Below are positions 1-8,924 of a stretch of DNA of 64,000 nt, piece by piece. The notes beneath the pieces were generated by a model. It was given only the letters and a program-made list of their open reading frames with translations, made no database searches and was not told the DNA's origin. Origin of the DNA: Bacteroidetes bacterium GWE2_42_24. GTDB taxonomy: Bacteria; Bacteroidota; Bacteroidia; Bacteroidales; TTA-H9. The position numbers and the translations under genes were made by a program. The stretch lies in NCBI GenBank assembly GCA_001768515.1, contig MEOA01000001.1:62001-126000 (forward strand), in the 5' to 3' direction. Positions within the stretch are counted from its first letter, which is position 1. Each line of letters opens with the position of its first letter.

Positions 1-1
1 C

Positions 2-361
2 AATCAATTGAAAAGCCTGCCATCTTCTATCGGACGACTTACGCAACTCGAATTTCTTTACCTGAACCACAATAAATTGACAAGCCTTCCCGGTGAGATT
101 GGATCCCTGACAAACCTGAAGTACTTCGGAATTATGAAAAACAGTCTCACCTCGCTCCCTGCAGAGTTAGGATATCTCGAATCACTCGTCGAGATGAATG
201 CTGCGTTTTGCGGCCCCATGGTCGGCATCCCTTCCACCATTGAAAATTGCCACAAGCTTGAATTTCTATATATTGACAAGTCGATGACAATTCCATATTC
301 CATCAACAGGGTGAATCCAAGGTTACAGATTGTTATAAAAAGCACAACAGGGATGGAATAG
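2..361 (+). CDS. Leucine-rich-repeat protein, 5' truncated by the window edge
   Basis: The reading frame is open from the first bases of the window, so the N-terminus lies upstream. The visible 119 residues contain leucine-rich repeats of the bacterial 23-residue type: the pattern LxxLPxxIGxLxxLxxLxLxxNxL recurs about every 23 residues and then decays into a capping region (MVGIPSTIENCHKLEFLYIDKS) and a short tail. Such repeats form a curved solenoid that usually binds proteins. With only the C-terminal end visible I cannot tell whether it is secreted or fused to another domain. No sorting domain is present at the C-terminus. A lipoprotein gene follows 66 bp downstream on the same strand. Confidence 0.8.
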   Translation, partial: NQLKSLPSSIGRLTQLEFLYLNHNKLTSLPGEIGSLTNLKYFGIMKNSLTSLPAELGYLESLVEMNAAFCGPMVGIPSTIENCHKLEFLYIDKSMTIPYSINRVNPRLQIVIKSTTGME

Positions 362-427
362 CAAATTGCTTTACCTATCCTATTTTAGTAATCAAATTGA
401 AGAACGTCGTTCAAAAAAAACCAGTTT

Positions 428-889
428 ATGAAATCAAAACTTTATCTTTTTGCTTTTGCCGCCATGCTATTTACAGCCTGTTCAGCAGGCAAAATGCTGA
501 CAACAGAGTACATCACCCAACATGGAACTCGTACATACGAGGCCTCAAATGATCAAATATGGAAAGCCGTTGAAGGGGTGTTGTCGATGCAGGGGTATGA
601 AATAGCCTTCGCCGACCAGGAGAAAGGAATAATCAATACTAAGCAGAAAATATTAGGAGCTGTTGGGAGTGCCAATCCATACTCTTATCAGGTGGTCTCC
701 ACCGGAATTTACAGACAGTATCTGATCAGGATAACCCATGAAGGGAGCCATTGTACGGTTGTTCTTAAGCCCAGGGTATTTCAGGGCAACGCCGATATTT
801 CAGATCAGGCTGTCTGGCGGTTAGATGGTCCGGAAGGAGAACAGGCGCTGTTTGAGAAATTTTTCAAGGAGTTGGAGGGGTTGCTGTAA
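428..889 (+). CDS. Putative small lipoprotein, function unknown
   Basis: 153 residues. The N-terminus has a short basic stretch, a hydrophobic core and a lipobox (LFTAC, Cys18), which predicts lipid modification and anchoring in the periplasmic face of a membrane. The mature part is a compact alpha/beta domain of about 130 residues (IWKAVEGVLSMQGYEI then IINTKQKIL) whose layout recalls small outer-membrane-assembly or BamC-like folds, but I do not recognise a named family. It converges on mreC, leaving a 52-bp gap. There is no clear terminator in that gap. Confidence 0.75.
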   Translation: MKSKLYLFAFAAMLFTACSAGKMLTTEYITQHGTRTYEASNDQIWKAVEGVLSMQGYEIAFADQEKGIINTKQKILGAVGSANPYSYQVVSTGIYRQYLIRITHEGSHCTVVLKPRVFQGNADISDQAVWRLDGPEGEQALFEKFFKELEGLL

Positions 890-941
890 TCCATTTTCTT
901 CGGGGTATTCAAATCAGAAGGAAGCCAGACAGGGTAACCTG

Positions 942-1790
942 CTATCGGTTCACGGCAGGCTGAACGGCTTTACCCTGCTCTTCGATAAGGGCTTGCTGTT
1001 CTTCTCTATACAGGTTTTTAACCACATAAACCCAACCAAGGGCGTTGAAATCGGTGAAGAGGTCGAGGGAGATGCTATAATAATCACCCTGATCGGGTTT
1101 GAATTTTCTGATTCGGCCAATAGGTATTCCTTCGGGGAATATAATAGAGAAGCCACTTGTAACGACTGAATCGCCCACCCTCAATGGCACGTGAACCGGC
1201 AGATTCAGCAATGATATTCGCCTATAGTTCGTTCCTTCCCAGACAACAGACCCAAGTTGGTTTGTAGGCTGATGTTTGGCACTTACCAGGCTGGCTTCAT
1301 GCAACAGCGACATGACTGAAGAAAAATGAGGTGAAACAGTAACCACAATACCAACAACTCCATCGGGGCCGATGACCCCCATGTCTTTTTCGATGCCATC
1401 CAGAGAGCCTTTAGCGATCATCAGAAAGTTATTACGCCTGTTGACTGAATTGCTGATCACTCTGGCAGGCGTATAGGTATAACGTTGCAGGAGTGAGCTG
1501 TCGCTGACAACTATCTCACTGGTGTCACGATGAAGGAAAGAGAAATTCTGTTTTACCAGAAACCGCGCATTCTGGTCAGCAAGCTTCTGGTTTACTTCGA
1601 TCAGATTAAAATAACCTGTTATTGAATTCCAGGCCGACTCAACCCGGCCGGAAATGGCAGTAGCTCTGCTAAAAAAAGCAGCTTCGGGATGTGCATTATA
1701 CTGAACACTGAGTCCCAGCGAGACAAACTCAAGCACCCCAAAGAGGAGTGCAAAATGGTATTTGATTACAAAATTGAGGAAGTTTCGCAT
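942..1790 (-). CDS. mreC: Rod shape-determining protein MreC
   Basis: 282 residues. MreC is a periplasmic scaffold of the cell-elongation machinery that links the MreB filament inside the cell to the peptidoglycan synthases outside. The sequence has a short cytoplasmic N-terminus, one membrane segment (about residues 12-30), a helical linker with coiled-coil character (about 45-80), and the family's two beta-barrel domains with typical motifs (ARVI, IGPDGVVGIV, GDSVVTSGFSIIFPEGIPIG). Length is normal. The gene follows mreB by 93 bp. Unlike the usual Bacteroidota order, no mreD, mrdA or rodA follows: the next gene downstream is a convergent lipoprotein gene. Confidence 0.95.
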   Translation of the reverse strand: MRNFLNFVIKYHFALLFGVLEFVSLGLSVQYNAHPEAAFFSRATAISGRVESAWNSITGYFNLIEVNQKLADQNARFLVKQNFSFLHRDTSEIVVSDSSLLQRYTYTPARVISNSVNRRNNFLMIAKGSLDGIEKDMGVIGPDGVVGIVVTVSPHFSSVMSLLHEASLVSAKHQPTNQLGSVVWEGTNYRRISLLNLPVHVPLRVGDSVVTSGFSIIFPEGIPIGRIRKFKPDQGDYYSISLDLFTDFNALGWVYVVKNLYREEQQALIEEQGKAVQPAVNR

Positions 1791-1822
1791 TGAGTCACCA
1801 GGAGGAGCAATGAGCTATAACA

Positions 1823-1869
1823 GCAATCGCTGCATAGTAGCACACGAAGGTAACTCATGCAGCGATTGC
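1823..1869. repeat. Perfect 13-bp inverted repeat between mreB and mreC
   Basis: GCAATCGCTGCAT (1823-1835) and its exact reverse complement (1857-1869) are separated by 21 bases. In the mreB-mreC transcript this would fold into a hairpin just after the mreB stop and about 30 bases ahead of the mreC start. No U-run follows, so it is not a standard terminator. It may tune mreC translation or protect the upstream mRNA end. Confidence 0.6.
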
Positions 1870-1883
1870 GGCCAAGCGCAAAA

Positions 1884-2906
1884 TTATTTAATAAGGAATG
1901 TAAATTTCTCGAAGTTCTTAAGCGCGATCCCTGTTCCGCGGGCAACAGCGCGCAGGGGGTCTTCGGCAACATGAACCGGCAGTTTGGTTTTGTTGTGAAG
2001 TCGTTTATCGAGCCCCCGAAGCAGTCCGCCTCCGCCGGCCAGATAGATTCCGGTTCGATAGATATCGGCCGAAAGCTCAGGAGGTGTCATTTCAAGTGCA
2101 TGTATAACAGCTGTTTCAATTTTAGAAATAGATTTGTCGAGACAGTGAGCAATCTCACTATAGTTCACCATAATTTCTTTTGGAATACCCGTAAGCATAT
2201 CACGGCCGTGAACAGCATAATCAGGAGGTGGATTATCGAGTTCAGTAATGGCAGCACCCACCTCAATCTTGATTCGTTCAGCAGTACGTTCACCAATGTT
2301 GATGTTGTGCTGTTTTTTCATGTATTCCTCAATATCAGCATTGAAGTCATCACCGGCGATGCGGATAGACTCATTAGTAACAATACCGCCAAGCGCAATG
2401 ACCGCAATCTCGGAGGTTCCGCCACCAATATCAATAATCATATTGCCCGTAGGCTCCATGACATCTATACCGATGCCGATTGCCGCAGCCATTGGCTCAT
2501 GGATAAGCCTGACATCTTTTGCACCGGCCTGTTCGGCTGAGTCCTTCACGGCGCGTTCTTCCACCTCGGTAATACCGGAAGGGATACAGATGACCATTCT
2601 CAACGATTGGGGCAGAAAGGTATTGCGCCCCGGAATCATTTTGATCATTTCACGCATCATATATTCGGCTGCCTGGAAGTCGGCAATCACGCCGTCGCGA
2701 AGGGGGCGAATAGTTTTAATATTCTCGTGAGTTTTGCCGTGCATCATCTGGGCCCGTTTTCCAACGGCTAAAATTTTCCCAGACCGGCGCTCAATGGCTA
2801 CAATAGACGGTTCATCCACTACTACCTTATCGTTGTGGATAATGACGGTGTTTGCCGTCCCAAGGTCCATTGCAATTTCCTTTGTAAAAAGTGAGAAGAA
2901 GCCCAT
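1884..2906 (-). CDS. mreB: Rod shape-determining protein MreB (bacterial actin)
   Basis: 340 residues, the usual length. MreB polymerises with ATP under the inner membrane and directs lateral cell-wall synthesis. The actin-fold signatures are present in order: phosphate-1 loop IAMDLGTANTVI (about residues 11-22), the PSIVAI region, connect motif near EPMAAAIG, phosphate-2 loop IIDIGGGTSEIAVI (about 155-170) and adenosine motif LAGGGGLLRGLD near the C-terminus. The amphipathic N-terminus (MGFFSLF) fits membrane association. It lies 41 bp downstream of purH on the same strand, an arrangement conserved in Bacteroidota, so it is probably co-transcribed with purH. Confidence 0.97.
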   Translation of the reverse strand: MGFFSLFTKEIAMDLGTANTVIIHNDKVVVDEPSIVAIERRSGKILAVGKRAQMMHGKTHENIKTIRPLRDGVIADFQAAEYMMREMIKMIPGRNTFLPQSLRMVICIPSGITEVEERAVKDSAEQAGAKDVRLIHEPMAAAIGIGIDVMEPTGNMIIDIGGGTSEIAVIALGGIVTNESIRIAGDDFNADIEEYMKKQHNINIGERTAERIKIEVGAAITELDNPPPDYAVHGRDMLTGIPKEIMVNYSEIAHCLDKSISKIETAVIHALEMTPPELSADIYRTGIYLAGGGGLLRGLDKRLHNKTKLPVHVAEDPLRAVARGTGIALKNFEKFTFLIK

Positions 2907-2947
2907 GTTTTATCTTCTAATTTTTTTAACCAATAACTAAAACCAGA

Positions 2948-4474
2948 TTAATGTCTGAAGTGGCGGGTTCCGGTAACGACCATGGCCACTTTGTGCGCGT
3001 TGCAGTATTCAATTGATTCGTTGTCCCGGATTGAACCACCAGGCTGAATTACCGCTGTGATACCAGCTTCATCGGCGAATTGGACAGAATCGGCAAAGGG
3101 GAAATAGGCATCAGAAGCCATGACAGCACCTTGAAGACTAAAGCCGAACCGTTGCGCTTTCTCGATGGCCTGTTTCACGGCATCGACACGTGAGGTTTGA
3201 CCAACGCCACTTCCGATAAGTTGACGATCCTTTACCAGCACAATAGCATTTGATCTTGAATGCTTGACAAGCCGGTTGGCAAAAAGCATATCCTCTGTTT
3301 CCCGGGCATCTGGTGCAGTATTGCTTACTACGGTCAGATCGGCAGGCTGTTCCGTTTTCATATCTTTATCCTGAGCTAACACGCCATTAAGCAATGAACG
3401 GAACTGTACAGTTGAAAAATCAAACGACCGTGCTTTCAGAATAATGCGATTTTTTTTCGAAGCCAGTAGATCATATGCTGAAGGTTCAAAGCCGGGAGCT
3501 AATATTATTTCAAAAAATAATTTATTAATTTCAAAGGCAGTTGATTCATCTATGAGCACGTTTGTAATGACTACACCACCATAAGCCGAGAGGGGATCAC
3601 CGGCAAGGGCAGCATTCCATGCTTCCAAAGCAGAGGCTCGTACAGCCACTCCACAGGCATTGTTATGCTTGAGAATAGCAAAGGTCGGTTCATTAAAGTC
3701 GCGGATAAGCGAAATGCCAGCATCAAGATCAAGCAGATTGTTATAGGAAAGCTCCTTCCCGTGAAGTTTTTCAAACACCTCTTCCAGGCTTCCGTAGAAA
3801 GAACCCAGTTGGTGAGGGTTCTCACCATAGCGGAGAGGTGTTGGGTCGGGAGTATTAATTCTAACAAAAGGCAACTGCGCGGTTCGGTTAAAGTAGTTGA
3901 AAATGGCAGCATCATAGCCTGACGAAACAGCGAAAGCCTTTGTTGCCTGCATTCGCCGCTGAGCCAGAGTACTAATCCCCTGATGATCATTGAGCAGATC
4001 AAGTAGTACAGAATAATCGGCGATGGAAGGAATAATCAGTACATCCCTGAAGTTTTTAGCGGCAGCCCTGATGAGACTGATACCACCGATATCGATTTTC
4101 TCGATAATATCAGCTTCCTGATTGGTGGAGGTCATGGTCTTTTCAAAGGGGTATAAATCAACGATGACAAGGTCGATGGGTTCAATGTTATGTTGATATT
4201 GTTCCGCCTGATGAACGGGATCATCCCTGCGGTAGAGAATTCCACCGAAAACAGCCGGATGGAGGGTCTTAACCCTTCCACCGAAGATAGCAGGGTACCC
4301 GGTAAGCGATTCAACAGCAATCGATTCTATTCCAAGTGATCGAATATATTCCTGAGTGCCACCAGTACTGATCAATTTAACTCCCAACGCGTGAAGTCTT
4401 CTGACAATAGGCTCAAGTCCTGATTTATCCCAGACTGATACCAGTGCCGTGCATATTTTTCTGTTTTCGTCCAT
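2948..4474 (-). CDS. purH: Bifunctional AICAR formyltransferase/IMP cyclohydrolase
   Basis: 508 residues. It catalyses the last two steps of de novo purine synthesis: formyl transfer from 10-formyl-tetrahydrofolate to AICAR, then ring closure to IMP. The N-terminal IMP cyclohydrolase (MGS-like) domain shows ALVSVWDKSGL, LISTGGT and VKTLHPAVFGGIL; the C-terminal transformylase domain shows RYGENPHQ, the KHNNACGVA motif with the catalytic Lys-His pair, and the end motif IQPGGSIRDNE followed by TGTRHFRH. It is the first gene of purH-mreB-mreC. Upstream lie a candidate -7 box and a 22-bp palindrome. Confidence 0.98.
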   Translation of the reverse strand: MDENRKICTALVSVWDKSGLEPIVRRLHALGVKLISTGGTQEYIRSLGIESIAVESLTGYPAIFGGRVKTLHPAVFGGILYRRDDPVHQAEQYQHNIEPIDLVIVDLYPFEKTMTSTNQEADIIEKIDIGGISLIRAAAKNFRDVLIIPSIADYSVLLDLLNDHQGISTLAQRRMQATKAFAVSSGYDAAIFNYFNRTAQLPFVRINTPDPTPLRYGENPHQLGSFYGSLEEVFEKLHGKELSYNNLLDLDAGISLIRDFNEPTFAILKHNNACGVAVRASALEAWNAALAGDPLSAYGGVVITNVLIDESTAFEINKLFFEIILAPGFEPSAYDLLASKKNRIILKARSFDFSTVQFRSLLNGVLAQDKDMKTEQPADLTVVSNTAPDARETEDMLFANRLVKHSRSNAIVLVKDRQLIGSGVGQTSRVDAVKQAIEKAQRFGFSLQGAVMASDAYFPFADSVQFADEAGITAVIQPGGSIRDNESIEYCNAHKVAMVVTGTRHFRH

Positions 4475-4508
4475 GTCGGAGTTTCAAAAAGGTAAGGTTA
4501 ACAACTGA

Positions 4509-4542
4509 CAAAGGTAAGAAAAAGCGCTTCAGGCTCTGTCAA
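4509..4542 (-). promoter_or_regulatory. Candidate promoter of purH-mreB-mreC
   Basis: On the minus strand TACCTTTG (4516-4509) matches the Bacteroidota -7 box TAnnTTTG. A TTG that could serve as the -33 element lies at 4542-4540, 23 bases upstream, which is slightly longer than the usual 19-21. The predicted start of transcription is near 4502, giving a short leader before the purH ATG at 4474. Confidence 0.4.
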
Positions 4543-4561
4543 CTGCAAAACAATTTAATGA

Positions 4562-4583
4562 AATTAATCGTAGTCGATTAATT
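4562..4583. repeat. 22-bp palindrome, candidate operator upstream of purH
   Basis: AATTAATCG, a 4-base spacer (TAGT), then CGATTAATT form a perfect 9-bp inverted repeat. It sits about 20 bp upstream of the possible purH -33 element and about 95 bp upstream of the -33 element of the divergent kinase gene. It is not followed by a T-run and has a half-site layout typical of a dimeric regulator. The regulator is unknown. Confidence 0.45.
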
Positions 4584-4675
4584 AACTGAAAATACCAAAA
4601 AATAATAGTACGCCAAAGGCTTCAAACCATCCTGGAGATTCAGGATTCACCTATTCCACTTACTTTGGCTTCAGG

Positions 4676-4706
4676 TTGGAGACAGCATCATTTTATTGTA
4701 CCTTTG
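4676..4706 (+). promoter_or_regulatory. Bacteroidota-type promoter of the hybrid kinase gene
   Basis: TTG at 4676-4678, a 20-base spacer and TACCTTTG at 4699-4706 match the phylum's -33 (TTTG or TTG) and -7 (TAnnTTTG) elements with the normal spacing. Transcription would begin near 4713, just ahead of the coding region. Confidence 0.55.
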
Positions 4707-4723
4707 ACAAGGTAACCAGTTAA

Positions 4724-7708
4724 ATGAATCGTTTCATTGAAATTACCATCATGAATAAACGTCACGATTCCTATTTCGAACTTTACGTTATCCGGGTATC
4801 TGGTTCAGTAGCTGAGCCAAAATCTCAATATGGGTCCAGTCTGAGGATAATTTTATTAGCGCTATTTATACTATCTACATTCTTACCATGTTATTCAGCG
4901 GAACCAGCTACCGGCAGGAAGGCTGTCACGGTTGTTACCGATGACAATTACCCTCCCTATATTTTCAGGGACGAGCATGGCAGCCTGACCGGTTTTCTGG
5001 TTGATGAGTGGCGCCTCTGGGAAAAAAAGACAGGAGTGAAGGTTACCATGCTGGGGATGGACTGGCGGCTGGCACAGGAATACTTAGATAAGGGGCAAGC
5101 AGATGTAATTGAGACCATTTTTAAGACCACGGAACGTGAAACCCGCTATGATTTCACGCCACCATACTGCACCCTCGAAGTACCAGTATTCTTTCATCAT
5201 TCACTGAGTGGTATCGCAGATATCCAGACGCTTAATGGTTTTACCATCGGAGTAAAAGCCGGGGATGCCTGTATTGAAAAACTTACTGCTGAAGGTATCA
5301 CTTCGATAAAAGAGTATCCGAATTATGAGAAGGTGGTAGATGCAGCAATGGCTGGAGAGATTAAAGTATTTTGTATTGATAAAGACCCTGCACTTTATCT
5401 TCTTGTAAAAAAGGGAATTGAGCGGGAATATAGAAAAGCCTTTACGCTATATACCGGAGAATTTCACAGGGCTGTGAAAAAAGGAGACAGAGTGCTATTG
5501 GCACTATTAAACGATGGCTTCACACGGATAACCCCTCAAGAGCAGAAAACACTGCAACTTCGTTGGCTCGGTAGCGACCTCATCAATTCACGTTATACAC
5601 AGTATATAGGCTGGGGTGCAATGGTGATTGCCCTACTTGCAGTCTTATTTGGTGTCAATGTGTTGATCCTTCGTTACCGGATCAAACAGCGCACAGCAGA
5701 ATTAAATAAAGCCAACCAAAAGCTGCGATACAGCGACGAGAAATACAGAGCTTTGGTTGACAATGTACATGAAAGTATATACGTTTTGCAGGATATGAAG
5801 ATCACTTTTGTGAACATTGCCGGATGCAGGAGTGTGGGGTTAAATGAAAATGAATTGATCGGGCAATCAATTCTTAATTATGAACCCGCTGAAGATCATG
5901 AATTAACAAGACAGATCCATGAAGACCTAATCAGCGGGAAGCTTCATTCCAACATTCGTGATCGTCGTTTACTTGTCCCATCAGGTGAAATAAGGCACCA
6001 TATCGTGAATTCGGTTCGTATCGAATGGGATGGTAAACCAGCTACCCTCAATTTTGCTGTTGATGTAACCAATTTGAAATTGGCTGATGAGAAACTGACT
6101 TCAGAGCGCAAACTACTCAGAACATTAATCGATCATCTGCCCGACGCCATCTACATGAAGGATAAGCTTGGGCGGAAGATGTTGGCCAATAAAGCCGATA
6201 TTGAGAATATAGGAATACCAGAGGAAAAAATCATCGGACATTCTGATGAGGAACTATTCCCTGCCGACATAGCAGCTAAATTCAGAGCAGATGACAATCA
6301 GGTTCTGCAAAATGGCATCCCCGTGCTGGGGAGGGAAGAGCTGATGATCAACAAAGATGGGAAAAAGCAATGGTTACTTACAGACAAGCTTCCCCTCATT
6401 GATGAGGAGGGAAACATCACAGGGCTCGTTGGTATTGGCCGGGATATTTCACTGCAAAAGGAATATGAAACTTCATTGGTAAAACAAAACATCGAATTTC
6501 AGGCATTGAATGAAGAGTTCATGGTTACCAACGAGGAGTTAAATCTTAGCCTTGCTGAAATTCAGAAAATGAATACCGAATTGATTCAGGCAAAAAAGAG
6601 CGCAGAGGAGAGTGATAAACTTAAAACTGCATTTCTGGCCAATATCTCTCATGAGATACGCACACCTCTGAACGGTATCATGGGTTTTTCCGAACAGATG
6701 AGTGACCCGGGGCTCTCAATTTCTGACCGCCAAACATTTAGCACACTCATTTCTGAGAGTGGGCAAAGGCTTACAGCCGTGATCAACGACATCGTAGATA
6801 TTTCACTTCTGCAGACACACCAGGCCAAGCTATCAACTGAACCAACCGATCTGGTTGACCTCGTGAGGGAAACCAGCTCCCAATTCACCGAATCGGCCCG
6901 CCAACTTGGTCTAACCCTGACAACCGATCTGCCTTCAGAACCTATGATTGCTACAACTGATGGTAAACGATTATCACAAATTATTGGAAAATTATTAGAT
7001 AACGCGCTAAAATTTACCCCTTTGGGCGGAATCACTGTTGGCCTGCGCCGCGATAAGAATATGGCTCTCTTTTACGTTCGTGACACGGGCATCGGCATTA
7101 GTTCAGAAGTTCAGGAAGCAATTTTCAATCCCTTCAGACAGGCCGATATTGATTCCTGGAAAAACATCAGTGGACAGGGTCTCGGGCTCAGTATTGTAAG
7201 GGGCTTTGTATCGCTCATGGGTGGTCGGATATGGCTTTCAAGCAGTAAAAATGAGGGATCTACATTCTGGATATCCATACCTGCTATGGTTACAGAAAGT
7301 TCTTCCCCTCAGCCAAAACAACCAGAATCTCCAAGAAGAAACAGCGAAGACCTCATTACCATTTTAGCTGCCGAGGACGAACACAGTAATCTGATATATC
7401 TTGAAACGATCCTAAGTAAAGGCCCATATAAACTAATACATGCTGTCAATGGTGCAGAAGCTATAGCACTTCTCGATAAAAACCCGGAAGTTTCGCTCAT
7501 CCTGATGGACATAAAGATGCCCGTTATGGATGGGTTAACCGCTTTTAAAATCATTAGGCAAACGCATCCAGAGATTCCTGTCGTTGCCCTTACTGCCTTT
7601 GCTATGGCCGACGAAGCCATCCGGATTAAACAGGCAGGGTTCAATGAATACCTGACTAAACCATACAAACGGGCCGATCTCTTAAAACTGATCGAACGAC
7701 TAGTCTGA
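4724..7708 (+). CDS. Hybrid sensor histidine kinase with periplasmic solute-binding sensor
   Basis: 994 residues. Domains in order: signal/membrane segment (about 44-64), a periplasmic binding domain of the SBP_bac_3 type (VVTDDNYPPYIF onward, about 70-285), a transmembrane helix (about 297-318), two PAS domains (about 338-450 and 465-590), a coiled linker, HisKA with phospho-acceptor His643 in SHEIRTPLNG, a HATPase domain (DTGIGIS, GLGLSIV) and a C-terminal receiver with Asp929 in LMDIKMPVMDG. The protein should bind a small ligand outside and signal by internal phosphorelay; a separate output regulator is not adjacent. A second ATG at 4751 is an equally possible start and would leave a more normal leader after the predicted transcription start. 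Confidence 0.93.
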   Translation: MNRFIEITIMNKRHDSYFELYVIRVSGSVAEPKSQYGSSLRIILLALFILSTFLPCYSAEPATGRKAVTVVTDDNYPPYIFRDEHGSLTGFLVDEWRLWEKKTGVKVTMLGMDWRLAQEYLDKGQADVIETIFKTTERETRYDFTPPYCTLEVPVFFHHSLSGIADIQTLNGFTIGVKAGDACIEKLTAEGITSIKEYPNYEKVVDAAMAGEIKVFCIDKDPALYLLVKKGIEREYRKAFTLYTGEFHRAVKKGDRVLLALLNDGFTRITPQEQKTLQLRWLGSDLINSRYTQYIGWGAMVIALLAVLFGVNVLILRYRIKQRTAELNKANQKLRYSDEKYRALVDNVHESIYVLQDMKITFVNIAGCRSVGLNENELIGQSILNYEPAEDHELTRQIHEDLISGKLHSNIRDRRLLVPSGEIRHHIVNSVRIEWDGKPATLNFAVDVTNLKLADEKLTSERKLLRTLIDHLPDAIYMKDKLGRKMLANKADIENIGIPEEKIIGHSDEELFPADIAAKFRADDNQVLQNGIPVLGREELMINKDGKKQWLLTDKLPLIDEEGNITGLVGIGRDISLQKEYETSLVKQNIEFQALNEEFMVTNEELNLSLAEIQKMNTELIQAKKSAEESDKLKTAFLANISHEIRTPLNGIMGFSEQMSDPGLSISDRQTFSTLISESGQRLTAVINDIVDISLLQTHQAKLSTEPTDLVDLVRETSSQFTESARQLGLTLTTDLPSEPMIATTDGKRLSQIIGKLLDNALKFTPLGGITVGLRRDKNMALFYVRDTGIGISSEVQEAIFNPFRQADIDSWKNISGQGLGLSIVRGFVSLMGGRIWLSSSKNEGSTFWISIPAMVTESSSPQPKQPESPRRNSEDLITILAAEDEHSNLIYLETILSKGPYKLIHAVNGAEAIALLDKNPEVSLILMDIKMPVMDGLTAFKIIRQTHPEIPVVALTAFAMADEAIRIKQAGFNEYLTKPYKRADLLKLIERLV

Positions 7709-7732
7709 TAGTTCAGCAACAATTAACGCCTC

Positions 7733-8719
7733 ATGAAACAGTCCTTGCCAGACCTCTCTGCCATTGTCACCCCGGAAGACTTTGAATCTGCGTCTCTGGC
7801 AACCTTTCGGTTCCAGGTTGAAAACTGTGCGACATACAAAGAGTTTGTAAATCATTTACACATTCGACCCCAAACTGTTAAAACCATCAGACAGATTCCA
7901 TTTTTACCGGTTTCATTGTTCAAAAACCACCGCATTTACTGCGGGACAGAGGAGCCAGAAATTAGTTTCACAAGCAGCGGGACAACAGGCGAACAAACTT
8001 CCGTTCATGAAGTGGCTTCGCTCCAGATGTACGAAGCGAGTTTTAAACAGGGTTTTGGTATTTTCTATGGTTCTGCTGACCAATACATCTTACTGGCCTT
8101 GCTGCCCGGGTATCTTGAACGTAAAGGTTCATCACTGGTATACATGGCCGAACATCTGATCAGGAGCACCAACCATCCGCTGAGTGGCTTTTATCTTCAC
8201 GATACCGACAGGCTGCTCATGACCATCGAAAAAGCCCGGAACACCAACCGTAAGATACTTTTGCTGAGTGTCACCCATGCCTTGGTAAAGTTGGCCATGC
8301 AACATCCGCCAGATCTTACCGGGGCAATCGTAATGGAAACAGGGGGAATGAAAGGCCACGGGCGCGAGATGGTGAGAAGCGAATTACATCAATTACTCTG
8401 CGAACAATTCAGGGTGCCTTTTATTCATTCCGAATATGGGATGACGGAGTTGCTTTCACAAGCTTATTCTAAAGGCAAGGGGATGTTTCATTGCCCTCCA
8501 TGGATGAAGGTTCTATCCCGTGACACCGATGATCCGTTAACACTTCGCAAAGACAACAGAACCGGAGGAATCAACATCATTGACCTGGCCAATCGTTGGT
8601 CATGTTCCTTTCTTGCCACTCAGGATTTGGGTCGGGTATACGAAAACGGTAATTTCGAAATTATGGGGAGATTTGATAACAGCGATGTCCGTGGTTGCAA
8701 CTTGCTTATCCCCGATTAA
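7733..8719 (+). CDS. LuxE/PaaK-family acyl-protein synthetase-like protein
   Basis: 328 residues. The family is related to adenylate-forming enzymes; LuxE activates fatty acids as acyl-adenylates and transfers the acyl group to a protein. The ATP-binding motif FTSSGTTG is near residue 82, followed by a core with ILLLSVTHAL, ETGGMKGHGREM and the HSEYGMTELLSQ motif around residue 235, the region that contacts the adenylate. Stand-alone copies are common in Bacteroidota and their substrate is not known. It starts 24 bp after the hybrid kinase gene and is probably in the same transcript. A hairpin terminator at 8873-8903 can end transcription. Confidence 0.8.
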   Translation: MKQSLPDLSAIVTPEDFESASLATFRFQVENCATYKEFVNHLHIRPQTVKTIRQIPFLPVSLFKNHRIYCGTEEPEISFTSSGTTGEQTSVHEVASLQMYEASFKQGFGIFYGSADQYILLALLPGYLERKGSSLVYMAEHLIRSTNHPLSGFYLHDTDRLLMTIEKARNTNRKILLLSVTHALVKLAMQHPPDLTGAIVMETGGMKGHGREMVRSELHQLLCEQFRVPFIHSEYGMTELLSQAYSKGKGMFHCPPWMKVLSRDTDDPLTLRKDNRTGGINIIDLANRWSCSFLATQDLGRVYENGNFEIMGRFDNSDVRGCNLLIPD

Positions 8720-8872
8720 AACAAAGTGCGATCCACCTGTTGACTTGTTTCTTATGACCAATCCAACAGGAAGCAGCCCATTTTAATTCGCTGCTTCGAT
8801 ACTAAAAATGACGTGGGCAATTACGGTCGACGGCCATCTAAAAAAGAATCAATACGATAGGTTGAGTAACAA

Positions 8873-8903
8873 AAAAGAGGTTCCCATATAGAGAACCTCT
8901 TTT
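8873..8903. terminator. Bidirectional intrinsic terminator
   Basis: AAAAGAGGTTC (8873-8883) and GAACCTCTTTT (8893-8903) form a perfect 11-bp stem with a 9-base loop, with A-rich and T-rich sides. It lies between the convergent LuxE-like and TPR genes and can serve both. Confidence 0.85.
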
Positions 8904-8924
8904 ATAATTTGTAGGCAAAATGCA

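Noticed and set aside
1857..2540. 227-codon open frame on the plus strand
   Set aside because: It lies entirely antisense to mreB and has no protein-like features; the mreB frame is fully explained.
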